Assembly: GCF_002288925.2 (NCBI RefSeq) | Contig: NW_022098076.1 | Coordinates: forward strand, 75,844,009-75,908,008 | Source of the DNA: Delphinapterus leucas | Lineage: Eukaryota > Chordata > Mammalia > Artiodactyla > Monodontidae | Length of the DNA stretch: 64,000 nt | Direction of reading: 5' to 3' | In this document: piece after piece, positions 22,275 to 34,149 of the stretch | Numbering within the stretch: position 1 is the first letter of the stretch | Layout of the letters: each line of letters starts with the position of its first letter | Made by a program: the position numbers and the translations under genes | The notes under the pieces: model-generated | The model's input: only the letters and a program-made list of their open reading frames with translations | Told to the model about the DNA's origin: nothing | Databases searched by the model: none

Positions 22275-22440
22275 GGGTTCTGGAACCCATCAGACCTGAA
22301 TTTGGATTCTGACTCTTCCTAGCTGTGTGACCCTGAGTAAGTCGCTTAACCTCTCTGAATCTTGGTCCAGTAAAATGGACGCCCACTCTCTACAGAGGGT
22401 TAAGGTTAATGTACATAAAGCACTTTGCAGGCCTGGTGTG
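22275..22440 (+). repeat. MIR SINE
   Basis: In order: ACCTGAATTTGGATTCTGACTC, CTAGCTGTGTGACCCTGAGTAAGTC, TTAACCTCTCTGAATCTTGG and GTACATAAAGCACTTTGCA. Nearly full MIR body in sense. Confidence 0.85.
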
Positions 22441-22444
22441 GAGT

Positions 22445-23395
22445 CCACCCTCTGGGGAGCATTATTTTTGTTTTGACTGTCCTTGAAACTTCTCTCCCTG
22501 TCGCCACTACTTAAGGGGACTGTGGTCATCTCAGGCTAGTACAATGGGGAGACTGGGGCCTTGAGGTAGCATGAGTCGTAAAGCAGAAGGCAGGGTTCAG
22601 AGTGGGGAAAGAGGCAGACAGGGCTGGACAGGGGAGGGTCCAACGTGCTGACCGATCAGCAAGCGTTGAAGATTTTGTCCCTCGTGGTGAAGTTAGCCCC
22701 AGGTTCCAAATCTGCAACCATTTCCTATCACTGCCTCTGAGCTCCTGGCTCAGGACATCTTTCTGGTTAACGGCTTTACATTTCTTCCCAGGGCTCCTTG
22801 ATTCCTCCCAACCATATGGGGCCTTTGGGAGATTTCCCCCAAATTCTCTGGGGACACCAGAACCACAGGTGGTGGCTAAAAGGGCAGCTGCGCAGTTCTA
22901 AAATGCTCTTACAACCCTGAGATATAAGTGAATCTGACCGAGCCCTGCTGACCAGTCTTCATCAGAGAAATCAGAAACCTTTAATACCTGTAAATTTTGT
23001 TTTTAAAGAAAGACAATTCCCTAGACCAGGCCTCCATCATCTCCAAGAACACAGGAAAGACCGAGTGAACATGCCCCTCACCTTGAGAAATATCTGTAAA
23101 CAGTCCTCTAAACCAACACAGCCTATTTCTCACCTCCTACCTCCACCCCCGGTTCCTCCCTTGGCATCCCTCTGCCCAACCACCTCTACCTTTCTGAGGT
23201 TTGGAAGACAAATTAATCCATTTCCTCTCCCAGCCAAGCGGTAGACCAGGACAATGGATTCCAGCCAAGAGCTGTACACTGAAGAAGCCAAGAGCTGGGT
23301 GAGCAGTGGACGTCTCTCTTCCCTGATCCTGACCTGTCCTGGATCTGGGGGAAGATGGAGATCGTGAGTCTGCCCAGAGCACCATGAGGAAAAGC
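22445..23395. other. Unassigned sequence
   Basis: No gene recognised. Short Pro/Ser-rich frames only. Confidence 0.4.
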
Positions 23396-23399
23396 ACTC

Positions 23400-23615
23400 C
23401 TGACTTGGAGTGAAAATATGTCCACCTGGATGCCAGTCTCAACATTTCTGAGTCATGTAAATTTGGGCAAGTGACAACTTCTTCTAGACTCTTTGTTCAG
23501 ACCCTTCGTCTATAAAATGAGGGTAATGACAACTCCCTCGCAAGAGTGTTTGGGGATTAGAGATTATATGTATAAAGCGTCTGGTGCATAGTAGGTGCTT
23601 AATAAACCATAGATC
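23400..23615 (+). repeat. MIR SINE
   Basis: Sense MIR with AAATTTGGGCAAGTGACAACTTC, CTATAAAATGAGGGTAATGACA and the 3' end GGTGCATAGTAGGTGCTTAATAAA. Confidence 0.85.
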
Positions 23616-23619
23616 CTCC

Positions 23620-25220
23620 TGTTGTTATTGTCTTTCTTCTTGTGGTAGAATTAAACAAGACAATCCATTTGAAATTCTAGCACCAATTTCACCAGATTCT
23701 CAGATGTACACCTGGAAGGAAGGGTAAGGGCTGGGCTCTCTCTCCTGTCTCTATTGCCTGAAGAGGGGCAGAAACATTCTTTGCTTCTCATCAGCTCTGT
23801 CCTTGGAGGGCAGCCTCAAAGTGATGGACGAGTTAGAACTGAAATCGTTTGAATGTCACTTTTCAGCTACTTGACTTTAGAAACATCTTATTCAGGGGGA
23901 AGTTAAGGTAGGTGGCTGAGTTTTCATAACCATTATTAATTCTGGGTTACAGACACCATTTTTCTGGGTTCTTCACATGTTCCCTCACCCTCCCACACCC
24001 ACCCCAAACTGTAGAAAATCAGGAGTTGGCCTTGGACACCGTGTTCTGCGTCTGCTTGCAATCCACAGGCAATACCTATTTGTGGGACAAACAGAGGAAT
24101 CCGGTTTCCAAGGCTGTCAATCTGGAAGCCAATCCACTTGCTAAAATGATTGGAAATGGCGTCTCAACAACCTGTAGCTAAGCACAAAGGCCTCGGCCTC
24201 CAGAGAAGCTCTCACATTACAAAACTTGACAGAAACCACTTGCATGGAGGCTTGGACAGACAAGGACCAGGTCACTTTGTTCCTGCTGCAGAAATCTGGA
24301 TGGGAGACAGACTTGTGTCCAGATCCCAGCCTCAGATACCACCCCAGGCAGCAGGCTGGCCCAGCAGAACTGGCTGCTTTTCCTGAATCAGCCACCTCCC
24401 TCTTCCCCAACTCCCCACTGCATCTCTGTTTCCAATCACCACATTAGAAATCCAGCTCAGCTCCCCATCGGGTCACCAGGAGTCGGCCCCAGTAGAACAG
24501 CATGCTTTGAGTGCAAAATAGGGGGAAAGGGCAAGATGGTAGCAAGAGCTTAGATGGATCTCAGGGAATGCCATCTCCCTCTGCCCCACGTTCTAGGGTC
24601 AGCATCATAAGAACCCAGGTCCTTGGAGACTCCCTGATGGTCTCAAGATGGACGAGGAGGGACAGAGCATAGCAGAATGCAGGGGGACACTTGAAAGGAG
24701 ACTCAGACATGGGAGCCACTGAAGTGGACATGCTTTCAGACCACTGAGGATGCCTTTTAGACCAAACCATCACAAACAAAAAAGCAAAACTGGAAGGAGC
24801 AGGCTGATGAGTATTGACCCTCTGAAATCAGACACGCCTGACACACGCCCCACCACATCATTCCCAGGAACACGATCCAATACATCTGCCGATGAAGGCG
24901 GTTTGAGTTGGGATTCTGTCACTTGCAAACACGAAAGCTCCAGCTATACTCTAAGTCACTTTCCAAAGTCACAGTGTTAGTTAGAAAAATCTAGCCTGTT
25001 AACTGAGCAACCCTAGGCCTGTCTGATCCAAAGTCATGACTTATTTTTTCTGTTTTCCATATTGCCTTCCATGTCCGTCTTTCCCAATGCCAAGTTCATC
25101 AGCTCCTCCATCAGGGGCAGGGGGAAGAAAAATTAAGTTCAAGTATTTTGTTTAATAACCAACTGCCAAGAATTGCTCTAGTGTTGGGACTATAATGAGA
25201 GGACCACATCAAAAGACATA
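23620..25220. other. Unassigned sequence
   Basis: About 1.6 kb with no gene or repeat that I can name. Confidence 0.4.
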
Positions 25221-25225
25221 GGTGG

Positions 25226-25439
25226 GGCTTCCCTGGTGGCGCAGTGGTTGAGAGTCCGCCTGCCGATGCAGGGGGCGCGGGTTCGTGCCCCGGTCCGGGA
25301 GGATCCCACATGCCGCAGAGCGGCTGGGCCCGTGAGCCATGGCCGCTGAGCCTGCGCGTCCGGAGCCTGTGCTCCGCAACGGGAGAGGCCACAACAGCGA
25401 GAGGCCCGCGTACCGCAAAAAAAAAAAAAAAAAAAAAAA
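25226..25439 (+). mobile_element. CHR-type SINE without visible target-site duplication
   Basis: Near-consensus GC-rich SINE with A and B boxes and the longest A tail in the window (about 23 bases). Unlike the other GC-rich copies, I cannot match its left flank (CATCAAAAGACATAGGT) to its right flank (GTAACTACTGTTCC). Confidence 0.93.
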
Positions 25440-25444
25440 GTAAC

Positions 25445-27715
25445 TACTGTTCCATGCCTACCGCTCTCCCAGATCTGATGAGAGAGCAGACTAAACAGAG
25501 GTCTGAAAAGCTAACAGCCCAACATAAATGCAAGATGGTATTATTCAAGGAGGTGGAGCTGATATATCTCTTTGGTTGAATCATCTTTTTGCTATAGTCT
25601 GGGTGGAATCTGGGACTGAATGGTACATGGCTGATTTCTATAAATCCTTGTTTGGTTAATAGTGGTGACAAGTTAAGATTAGCCTATCTCTGTTACATAA
25701 ACCCTCTCAACAACCAGGAAAACCCCAGGGACCCTAAAACTCACAGCTCAAAATACCTAGACTCTCCAAAGCCCACCTTACAATTGGGGCATAGGATAGA
25801 ATCAGGGATTCCAGTGACAAGTCGTCCCAGCGGGACACCTGGAAGGAAGGAAGAAAAGGGTTATGATATATTCTCATTTGGGAATGCAAGTTTCTGTTCT
25901 TGAAAAGATTAACATCTTCAAGAATATACCAGTCCAGTTTCTTGGTTACAAATTATAGAAATGAGCTAAAGGTGATTCTGCTTGTTTCATCCTCAGGAAA
26001 GAAGTTAATGGAACAACATTGGGTAACTCAAAGAATCAACAGGAAGGACAGATAATTCCACTCTTCAGGGAGAATAGCCAAGTTTATGCCTCAGAAACCA
26101 TCTGCTTAAGGTGCCATTCTTACTGTCACTTGTCCTGGGACACCACCACCATTGCACTATCACTACCACTAGACCCTGGATTCTGGGAGTCACCACCACC
26201 AGAACGAGTTCTACACTGTCCCTGCTTCTTTCTGTCAAGCTTCTTGAGACTTTAGTCCTCCAGTGGGAGCACTGAACATTGCAGAACCTCCAGGGTCACA
26301 GGGGAATAGGGTTCTGATTCTTTGAGCTTCCTATGGGGGGACAAGAGCCACGCTTCATACCTAAGACTCACACAGTGGTAAATTCTCCTAGCAGAGGAGA
26401 GGGTTGGGATGAAAAGCAGCCAGGGTGGTAACTAGTGTTCCCTCCCCGTGTGCCTTCTTGTTAATCACTCTACATCTCTGCAAAGCTACAACCAAACCAG
26501 TCCTGCCAGGACCACCTCTTTCCTTCTGAAAAACAAATTCTCCAGGGGAGAAAATTCCACTGGATACTGATTGCCATGTCTCATGATTTTCTTCCTGGTG
26601 TCTTATTCTGTCCTCTTCTGCAGATGGAGACTGCAAGTAAGGAACACAGCACCAGCAGCAATCCTTCACTGGGGTCCGTCCAATCTCCTCTCGCAATTTA
26701 GAGGACCACTGCTCAGTTGGGTCCATGCCACCCGACCCCCAGTTGTATCTTATGCTATCCTGTTAGCTTACCCTAATCCTTCAAATTTCTCACCCCAACC
26801 TCTCAGCTTGCTGTCCCATCCTGCTCTTCTCCTGCACATAGCCAAGCCCTAAATGAAACCCAGAATTTAACAAGTGCTCTGATAATGAATTCACACATTG
26901 GTGTGAGGCCAGGATTGCAGGGGAGCAGGGTCCGGTCTCACGCCAGCCCAGAAACCCCACACCAGTGTATCTTCCTGTTTTTAACAAAATCGCTCTGCCT
27001 TCTCTAGAGAACATGCCTACCCAAGCCAGAAACCAAATGCTCCATCCTTTAGGCCTTTAGCCTTTACTCTTCAAGACTTTCTTGACTGTCAGGAAGATTC
27101 CAGATCTCAGAACAGAAGTGTCTCACACCTCCAGGCTCTGCATGCTAACTCGTTTCTCATGGACAAATTAAGTTCCTCTGGAAAAGAGAACTAAGCTACA
27201 GGTACCCTAAACTCAGTTCCAAAAGCCCTCCAGGAGCAAGGCTCAGAGAAAGCCAAGAAAAGTGGAGACAGGGTGGCAGGGCTGGGAGGACGGGAAATGA
27301 GCTTCTGCCCTTGGGTCAGTTCCCAAGAGTGAGTCCTTCCAGGCAGACTGATTGGGATGGGTGCAGCTGCCTCCCTGCTGGGGTTTCAATGTTTTCTCTC
27401 CAAAGCTGCAGCTGGAAAGGACAGTCATGGAAAAATGAAAACAGGACTAAGAATCCCTCTTCTGCTTTCCTTCAGCCCAAATGAAGTAGAAATGCCATAA
27501 ACGAAAAACAGCGGAAAACAGTATCATTGGCAAATTAGTAAATTCAGCACAAGATTACTCAATAATATTGCTGAAGAACTAATTGTTTGTGTTTTACATT
27601 CCTAGAATCCTGGGAAGCAAATCTATTCTAAAGAGAAAGAAAGATAGAGACTTCGGGATTCTGATGGAAATGTCAGCTGGACACTATTTAAGTCTGTGTT
27701 AATGGTCATGATTCT
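25445..27715. other. Unassigned sequence
   Basis: About 2.3 kb without a recognisable gene, RNA gene or named repeat. Confidence 0.4.
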
Positions 27716-27724
27716 ATTTAAAAT

Positions 27725-28330
27725 ATTGTGATTTCTTTATTAAAGAAGCAATATATGTTTATTGTAGGAAAAAAATAATCAAAATTCAATTGAACAGAAA
27801 AGTTTCCTTTAAATTAAATCCCGCTTAATTTCCTCTCCCACAAAATCCGCATAACTTACAGATTTTTTCTATGCACTTATTAGTACTTTGTTTATATAAA
27901 AATTATACATATTTTGTAGTCTCTTCTCTTCTCAGTTTTAACAATAACATCCAATCCAGACCATCATTCTAATTGGCTATGTAGTGTACTATCATATGGC
28001 TATTCTATAATCTAGTCAACAAATCCCTATTATTGAATATTTACCGTGTTTCCAATTTTTGGTATTTATAAACAACACTGTAATAAACTCCCCATCTTGC
28101 ATATACAACTATGTGAATTTTGCCTGGTCACTTCTTCAGAATACATTCCTAGATGTAAAATCACCATGTAAGAGTTTATTAATTTTTGATACATATGCCA
28201 AATTGCCTTCTAGTACGGTTGGACCAAACTACATTTCCACCAGTTCATGAGTGCCTGCCCCCCACACTCTCAATATCATGAGTATTGTCATTCTTTTCCT
28301 TATTTCTTAACTATACCCAAGTCTACTGTT
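27725..28330 (-). mobile_element. Old L1 or related LINE fragment
   Basis: AT-rich text including TATAATCTAGTCAACAAATCCC, CCGTGTTTCCAATTTTTGGT, AAACAACACTGTAATAAACTCC and ACTACATTTCCACCAGTTCATGAGTG. This follows the antisense of an ancient L1 3' end. Family not resolved. Confidence 0.6.
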
Positions 28331-28334
28331 TTCA

Positions 28335-28965
28335 TTTGCTTTGATAAGAGTATTATGAGAATTCCTTTTCTTTTGGTTTCACTTGCAACATAGATCAACC
28401 TTAATCATTGTCAGTTAGTAGAAAAAAGAGAGTAGGAAGGAAACAAGGTAGAGGCCACTCAGGCAAATGAGCAAGAATTAGAAGTAACATGGAAAGACCG
28501 AAAATCCCCCCAAGGGAAGAAAAGGAGGTATCAAAAGATGCCTTTGGTTCAGACAGTTTTCTGTGCCTTGGCCAGGTAGCACGTGGGACCGAGAACTCTT
28601 TCAGTGTCATCCAAAGTGGCAGGAGGCCCTGTGCCAGTGATTAGTCTTATAACTCCATTTTAAATTGATGTGTCCAATTCAAGTGATGTGTATATTCAAC
28701 CTACAGATAATGGGCACTTGAGCAGAGTTGTATTTGCTTGGTCTGCAGAAAAAGACAACCCAAGAAACATGATGAAGATTCTAAGGGGGTGATGGAACTG
28801 GGCTGCATCCTCACCAAATACAGGACCCCAGCCCTTCCGTTGATTAGAACTCTCTTAATGACACAACTAGAGCTCTCAGCCCCAAAATACTAAAGACTTG
28901 TTGGAACCCAGGTGAAAGAAACGACGCCATCTTTGAACTGCTTCTCCTATGCTTATGATCTCCTT
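28335..28965. other. Unassigned sequence
   Basis: No gene or clear repeat recognised. Confidence 0.4.
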
Positions 28966-28974
28966 TCTTTTACA

Positions 28975-29145
28975 TTTCACATTCATCATCTCTTTTAATT
29001 CTCACAACAAACTTCTGAGGTAGATTTCATTATTTTTCCCATTCACAGGGAAATAAACTGAAGCCCAGAACACGGTGACAAAGCCAGGATTTGAATGCAC
29101 GTTCTCTAACTGCAATCTTAAACCCTTTATGCTATCAGCACCTGG
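28975..29145 (-). repeat. MIR SINE
   Basis: Antisense MIR: CATCTCTTTTAATTCTCACAACA, CCCATTCACAGGGAAATAAACTGAAGCC and GCCAGGATTTGAATGCACG. Confidence 0.85.
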
Positions 29146-29379
29146 TAGGGTTTGCAGTAACACTACTTACCTCTAGTACAGCTGGAGTGAAGTCTCAAAC
29201 AGGAGTCCAAAGATGGCTAAACTTCCTGTTGCGCCAGATAAGAAAGAAAACAGCAGGGATGTGACAATACCCGAAGTCCCTTTCAAGTTCTGGGCACAAG
29301 CCAAGAGTATCTTCCTCCACAGGGGAAGAGACTGCAATGCTTACAGGCCTTCTGAAAAGTGTTAAGAAGTCAATCTCTT

Positions 29380-30039
29380 GAAATAATAAATGCTGGAGAG
29401 AATGTGGAGAAAAGGGAATCCTCCTCCACTCTTGGTGAGCATATAAATTGGTGCAACCACTATGGAAAACTGTATGGAAGTTCCTTAAAAAGCTATAATA
29501 CAGTTACCATATGATCGAGCAATCTCACTCCTGGGCATATATCTGGAGAAAACTCTAATCCAAAAAGATACATGCACCCCAATGTTCATAGCAGCACTAT
29601 TTAACCTAAATGTCCATTGACAGATGAATGGATAAAGAAGATGTGGTGTATATATACACATATACAGTGGAATATTACTCAGCCATAAAAAAGAATGAAA
29701 TACGGTCATTTGCAGCAACATGGATGGACCTACAGATTATCAAACTAAATGAAGTAAGTCAGGCAGAGAGACAAATATATATCACTTATATGTAGAATCT
29801 AAATAAAATGATACAAATGAACTTATTTACAAAACAGAAATGACACAGAAAACAAACTTATTGTTACCAAAGGGGAAAAGGGAGTGAGGGATAAATTAGG
29901 TGTTAGGGATTAACAGATACAAACTAGTCTATATAAAATAGATAAACAACAAGGTCCTACTATATAATACAGGGAACTATATTCAATACCCAGTAATAAA
30001 CTATAATGGAAAAGAATCTGAAAAATGTATATATATGTA

Positions 30040-30080
<41 letters not shown>

Positions 30081-30410
30081 GTGTATATATATATGTATGT
30101 ATGTGTGTATATATATATGTATGTATGTGTGTATATATATGTATGTATGTGTGTGTATATATATATGTATGTATGTGTGTGTATATATATGTATGTATGT
30201 GTGTATATATATATATGTATGTATGTGTGTATATATATATGTATGTATGTGTGTGTATATATATATATGTATGTATGTGTGTATATATATATATGTATGT
30301 ATGTGTGTATATATATATATATACACATACATATATAACTGAATCACTGTGCTGTACACCTGAAACTAACACAACGTTGTAAATCAACTATACTTCAGTT
30401 CTTTTAAAAG
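29380..30410 (+). mobile_element. 5'-truncated L1 3' end carrying a large microsatellite
   Basis: Begins in the ORF2 C-terminal region (ATAAATGCTGGAGAGAATGTGG, later TGGAATATTACTCAGCCATA). It continues through the 3' UTR to CAACGTTGTAAATCAACTATACTTCAG. The flanks GTCAATCTCTT (29,369) and GTCAATATCTT (30,411) are a likely duplication with one mismatch. The 3' UTR is interrupted by a block of about 310 bases of TA and TGTA repeats. The copy is truncated and non-functional. Confidence 0.87.
30027..30335. repeat. Compound (TA)n/(TGTA)n/(TG)n satellite-like array
   Basis: About ten higher-order units of 22-28 bases, each (TA)4-7 then TGTATGTATGTGTG, with length variation between units. The right end turns into its own complement (TATACACATACATA). 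All six frames stay open across it and encode Tyr-Ile, Tyr-Val-Cys or Thr-His runs. None is a gene. Confidence 0.97.
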
Positions 30411-30429
30411 GTCAATATCTTTTAGACAG

Positions 30430-31585
30430 TTAAATCTAAATGAATAACACCTAGTCTGCTTCTCCCTGGAAAAGCCTATCCCAGGCTCACATGGCTTAGA
30501 ATGAGTTGCTTAGAAATTGTGAAGATCACTCGGGGACACAGGATGCTAACTCAAGACACCAATCATTTGGTCTCCTCCTTTCCATAGCAGCTTTTCTCCA
30601 GGAGACTGTGAGAAGGTCATGGCCACCAGATGCTGCCAAGGGTAAGAAGGCTGAGCTTTGCCAGAAGCCTACCCCTGACCATGCCACACCCATGGGGCTC
30701 TCTGATGATCTCCGTGGTGCTCACATCAGGAGCAGCTTCTCAAGTGCTTCACATTGCCCATTTGCCTGGGCCGCAGGGCTCAGAGGGGGTGTGACATGGA
30801 GACACAGATCATCTGGAACTAAGTGTTCGCTGAGGCTAAGTTGAGTCTGGTAGGCTGCTTTGAGGGCTGCTGTCTGAAACATCAAAGCAATGAAAAAATT
30901 AAACAAATAAGCCATTTTAAGATGTTCTCCGAGGTGGGTGTGCTCTCATAAGCAAAAGCTGGTAGAATTCCAGCATCCCATCCACCTCCGCTTTCACTCC
31001 ACCCTCCCCATATTTTGCTGAATCCTCTACCCGTTAGCCAAAGCCTCTTTCAGCCTAAATTAAACCTTCTACGGATGGAGCTTCAAAGCATTCCATCTTC
31101 TGGCCTCCCCCACCTTCTTGAATTTCTTTTAAAGGGCCATAAAACACCACCTCTACCCCTACAAAGACAAATGCCACACAACTTCATTCTCCAGCCTTCC
31201 AGCACTTTCTCAAACTATCTCACATGGTGAATTAGCTCTCCAGCTTCCCTCTTCCTAAGATGCTAGAATCCTATTGAATCCCCAGTGCCGGGAGACCTTC
31301 TCAGATACCTCCTTTACCCCACACACCCACTCCAAATGCCATCAGCAGCATGCACTCAAGCTCACATTCCAGGACAGGTACTGACCACAAGTGTCCCCAA
31401 AGGCACATCTGCTAATCCACAGATTCACATGTCACGTTGGAAGAACTCAATTACTCTGTGACTAAAATCAAGTTCAAAAATCTGGTCTTCTCCACATTCC
31501 ATAGATTCTCTCTTCCTCACTCACCAAACTGCCTCATTCCAGCAGATTCTGAGACTCTCTACGTTCTAAGAACTTACAGGTCCTC
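30430..31585. other. Unassigned sequence
   Basis: No gene recognised over about 1.15 kb. Confidence 0.4.
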
Positions 31586-31589
31586 CTGA

Positions 31590-31745
31590 GATCTTGGTAA
31601 CAACTAGATGAGTTAGATATCATTATCCCCGTCTTACAGGAGAATAAGTTGAGGTTCAGAAAGATAGGGTGATTTACCCAGGTTCACGCAGCTGGCTGGA
31701 GCCTGCCTGCAGAGATTAGAACCCAGCTCTAGTCATTACAGCCTG
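31590..31745 (-). repeat. MIR SINE
   Basis: Antisense MIR: GATATCATTATCCCCGTCTTACAG, GTGATTTACCCAGGTTCACGCAG and GATTAGAACCCAGCTCTAG. Confidence 0.85.
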
Positions 31746-31749
31746 AAAC

Positions 31750-32525
31750 ACACAAGACATGCCCAAAATCACACAGGTGTTCACAGGGGTTAGAAAATAG
31801 AAACAAGAGGAAGATCGAGGCCTGAGAAAGGGAGCGGCAGGGATGAGATAAGAAAGTAGCCTTACTGGCAAGTTAAATAGTTGAAGTTTTACATTATAGA
31901 CATTTAACCATGGCAGTTTTTAAAGCAGAAAAGTAAAACTAGTCAGAAGAAGGAAAAACTTAAGTAGAAAATAATCTCTAAAATCATTCGGTCTAGACCC
32001 CTGCCTCCAGAAAAGACTTTCCTTAAGCCACCCAGACTGGGTGGAACCATTTCTCAGAAATCTAAGCCGCACAGTGCATCTGGGGCATGAAGCCCCGTGC
32101 AAATGCCGTTCAGCCTCACCCAAGTCTCCCTCCTGTGGGCTTGTCTCCGTCTCCGGCTGCCCCAGGACAGCCCAGCGGCAGCGCTGGCTTGGTGGGGGCA
32201 GCTCTGGTTGGAAGCACAAAGCTCGGCACTCCCACCTGACTCTCAGCCCTGACACAGCTTATAGGAAAGCTCATGCCTCCCCACGTCAGAACTTAGGTGC
32301 AGGATAAATCCCGCAACACCTCCCACCCAAACCTGCATTTGGACCGAAATCCTGTGCTGTTCCTGTCAAAGGCAGAGCTGGACTTCCGGGTGCATATTTG
32401 CACAGAACTCCCAGGAGCTCAAAGTACCCAGAGGCAGAGACCCTATGGCTGGGAAGCCAGCATCCCCCAGTCTCACCGGCCAAGCCAACACTCTGTCCCC
32501 AGGACACCTGTGGTCAACAGGACAC
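31750..32525. other. Unassigned GC-richer sequence
   Basis: Overlapping frames of 70-110 codons on both strands at 31.9-32.5 kb lack domains. I cannot call an exon. Confidence 0.4.
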
Positions 32526-32529
32526 TATG

Positions 32530-32660
32530 ACTGGCAATCAGGAGATCTTGGTTCTTACCCCAGGACAGTCACCAACCACCTGTGGGTCCTTGAACAAGTC
32601 ACTGACCTTCGCCAGGTCTCAGCTCCCTCATCTCAGGATGATGAGGGAGCTGAGACCCTC
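32530..32660 (+). repeat. MIR SINE fragment ending in a hairpin
   Basis: Sense MIR: CTTGGTTCTTACCCCAGG, then CCTTGAACAAGTCACTGACCTTC and CTCAGCTCCCTCATCT. Where MIR should continue with a TAAAATGGGG-like stretch, the text becomes an inverted copy of what precedes it. Confidence 0.75.
32615..32657. repeat. Perfect inverted repeat, 18-base arms, 7-base loop
   Basis: Left arm 32,615-32,632 (GGTCTCAGCTCCCTCATC), loop TCAGGAT, right arm 32,640-32,657 (GATGAGGGAGCTGAGACC). The arms are exact reverse complements with no mismatch. Pairing stops just outside them. Confidence 0.99.
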
Positions 32661-32773
32661 CCCACACCGCAGAGCTGTCCAGAGAACAATGATATAGAAA
32701 TCAGAACAGGCTTCAGGTCTTTTTATACTTCCTGCTTGGTGGGGTACTGGGCATGGGGGAGGAGAGGGAAGAT

Positions 32774-32808
32774 AGGTAGATAAGTAGATAGATAGATAGA
32801 TAGATAAT
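32774..32808. repeat. (GATA)n microsatellite
   Basis: About 35 bases of GATA with a few early GTA variants. Opposite-strand Ser-Ile-Tyr frames are artefacts. Confidence 0.95.
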
Positions 32809-32984
32809 AAATCGATACACAGACAAATAATAACCCAGATTTCTGGAAACAGTGTGGATGACAGATGTTCTTCCTCAGATGCCTCTTTAGCACATTCATC
32901 CATTTAAAATGGCATCTCGTAATTTCTTGTCCGGAGAATAGGGAAGATAACCCAATCCCAGAGAGACAGTCACAGCCCAGAGTG

Positions 32985-33115
32985 GTGATTAAGGATGTGT
33001 GCTTTGCAGTCCTAACACTACCTCTGGTGAGCTATATGACCTTGGACTAGTTATTCAACCTCTCTGGACCTCAATTTCTTCATCTGTAAAGTGGAGATGG
33101 TAACGGCATCAACTG
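32985..33115 (+). repeat. MIR SINE
   Basis: Sense MIR: GTGGTGATTAAGGATGTGTGC, TATATGACCTTGGACTAGTTATTCAACCTC and TTCATCTGTAAAGTGGAGATGG. Confidence 0.87.
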
Positions 33116-33119
33116 GTTG

Positions 33120-33745
33120 ACTCTGTCCGCAAGTAATGGCGACGCGTGATGTTATAAAGGAATTCTGACTTGAAGGCTCTGGCCTTCCACTCCTCCTCAT
33201 ACCACACGCCCCAGTTATATCTTGTAGGTCTGACCCTGGTTGTGCCTTGGAGAGTTGGCCTCTTTGTCCAATGTCCACCTCTTGGAAAAGAGCAGACCTC
33301 CTGAGGCAGCCTTAGAGGTAGCTTTGTGCTGCCTCCTAACTGCTGGGACTGTAAATGGCTGCTGGAGAGACTGCGCAGAAAAAGCAAGACCTCCGGAGGG
33401 ACATGCTCCATCCCCAGCATCTCCCGGAGAGCTTCTGAGTGTGCAGCTCCCCTGGGCTCAGTCACTGACCATCATCCGTGTTCACCGCCACCGTTGTCTG
33501 TGTCACTTGTCGGCATGAGAGACTCCCCGTGTGGCTTTGTCTGACTCTCCTAAGCCCTGAGGGCAAAAGTTGCATCCACCGCGTGGAAACAACCAGTTGA
33601 AATGCAAGAGTTTGGTCAGACTCATAATTTGAACTCACATAGCGACTCCACCCATCACACCCTTCGAGAGTTTTATTCTTCATTTAGATCAGCTAACTTG
33701 TAATTGGTCCTACAGCCCAAACATGGAACCACAAACAGTCAAGAT
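33120..33745. other. Unassigned sequence
   Basis: Frames of 70-118 codons on both strands, none with a recognisable domain. No gene called. Confidence 0.4.
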
Positions 33746-33764
33746 CCCAAGCCACCCTAGACAC

Positions 33765-33880
33765 CATCTGATCCAAAACCCTCATTTTCCTGATGGAGAA
33801 AGAAAGTCCCACAGAGGGGAAGTGACTTGCCCAAGATTATACAGCTGACCAGAGAGTAGCATGAGAATCTAGAAGGGTAG
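33765..33880 (-). repeat. MIR SINE fragment
   Basis: Antisense MIR core: CCTCATTTTCCTGATGGAGAAAG and GGGGAAGTGACTTGCCCAAGATTATACAGC. Confidence 0.7.
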
Positions 33881-34149
33881 AGATGTCTTCGCAACTCTCT
33901 TTTGGGAGAAAATACAACCACAAAGAGGGGGAAGGGTTTGGGGGATAAGGATGGTGCTGGTTGAATTTCAGGGGCACCGGGGCAGGGTGGAGTGGGCAGC
34001 GGAACAAGGGTTAGAAGACAGCACCCCAACTTGGCTCTGCCTCTTACCAGTTGAGCCCCTCCGTGCTGTCACTGCACCGCTCCCACACCTCTCATAACTG
34101 TTGAGGAGCCCATGAGAATGTGTCTTGAAAACCATAAAGCTCTACATAT

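Noticed and set aside
29910..30387. Six long open frames of 105-149 codons on both strands, rich in Tyr, Ile, Val, Cys, Thr and His
   Set aside because: All are translations of the TA/TGTA microsatellite within an L1 3' UTR. A repeat without stops is open in every frame.
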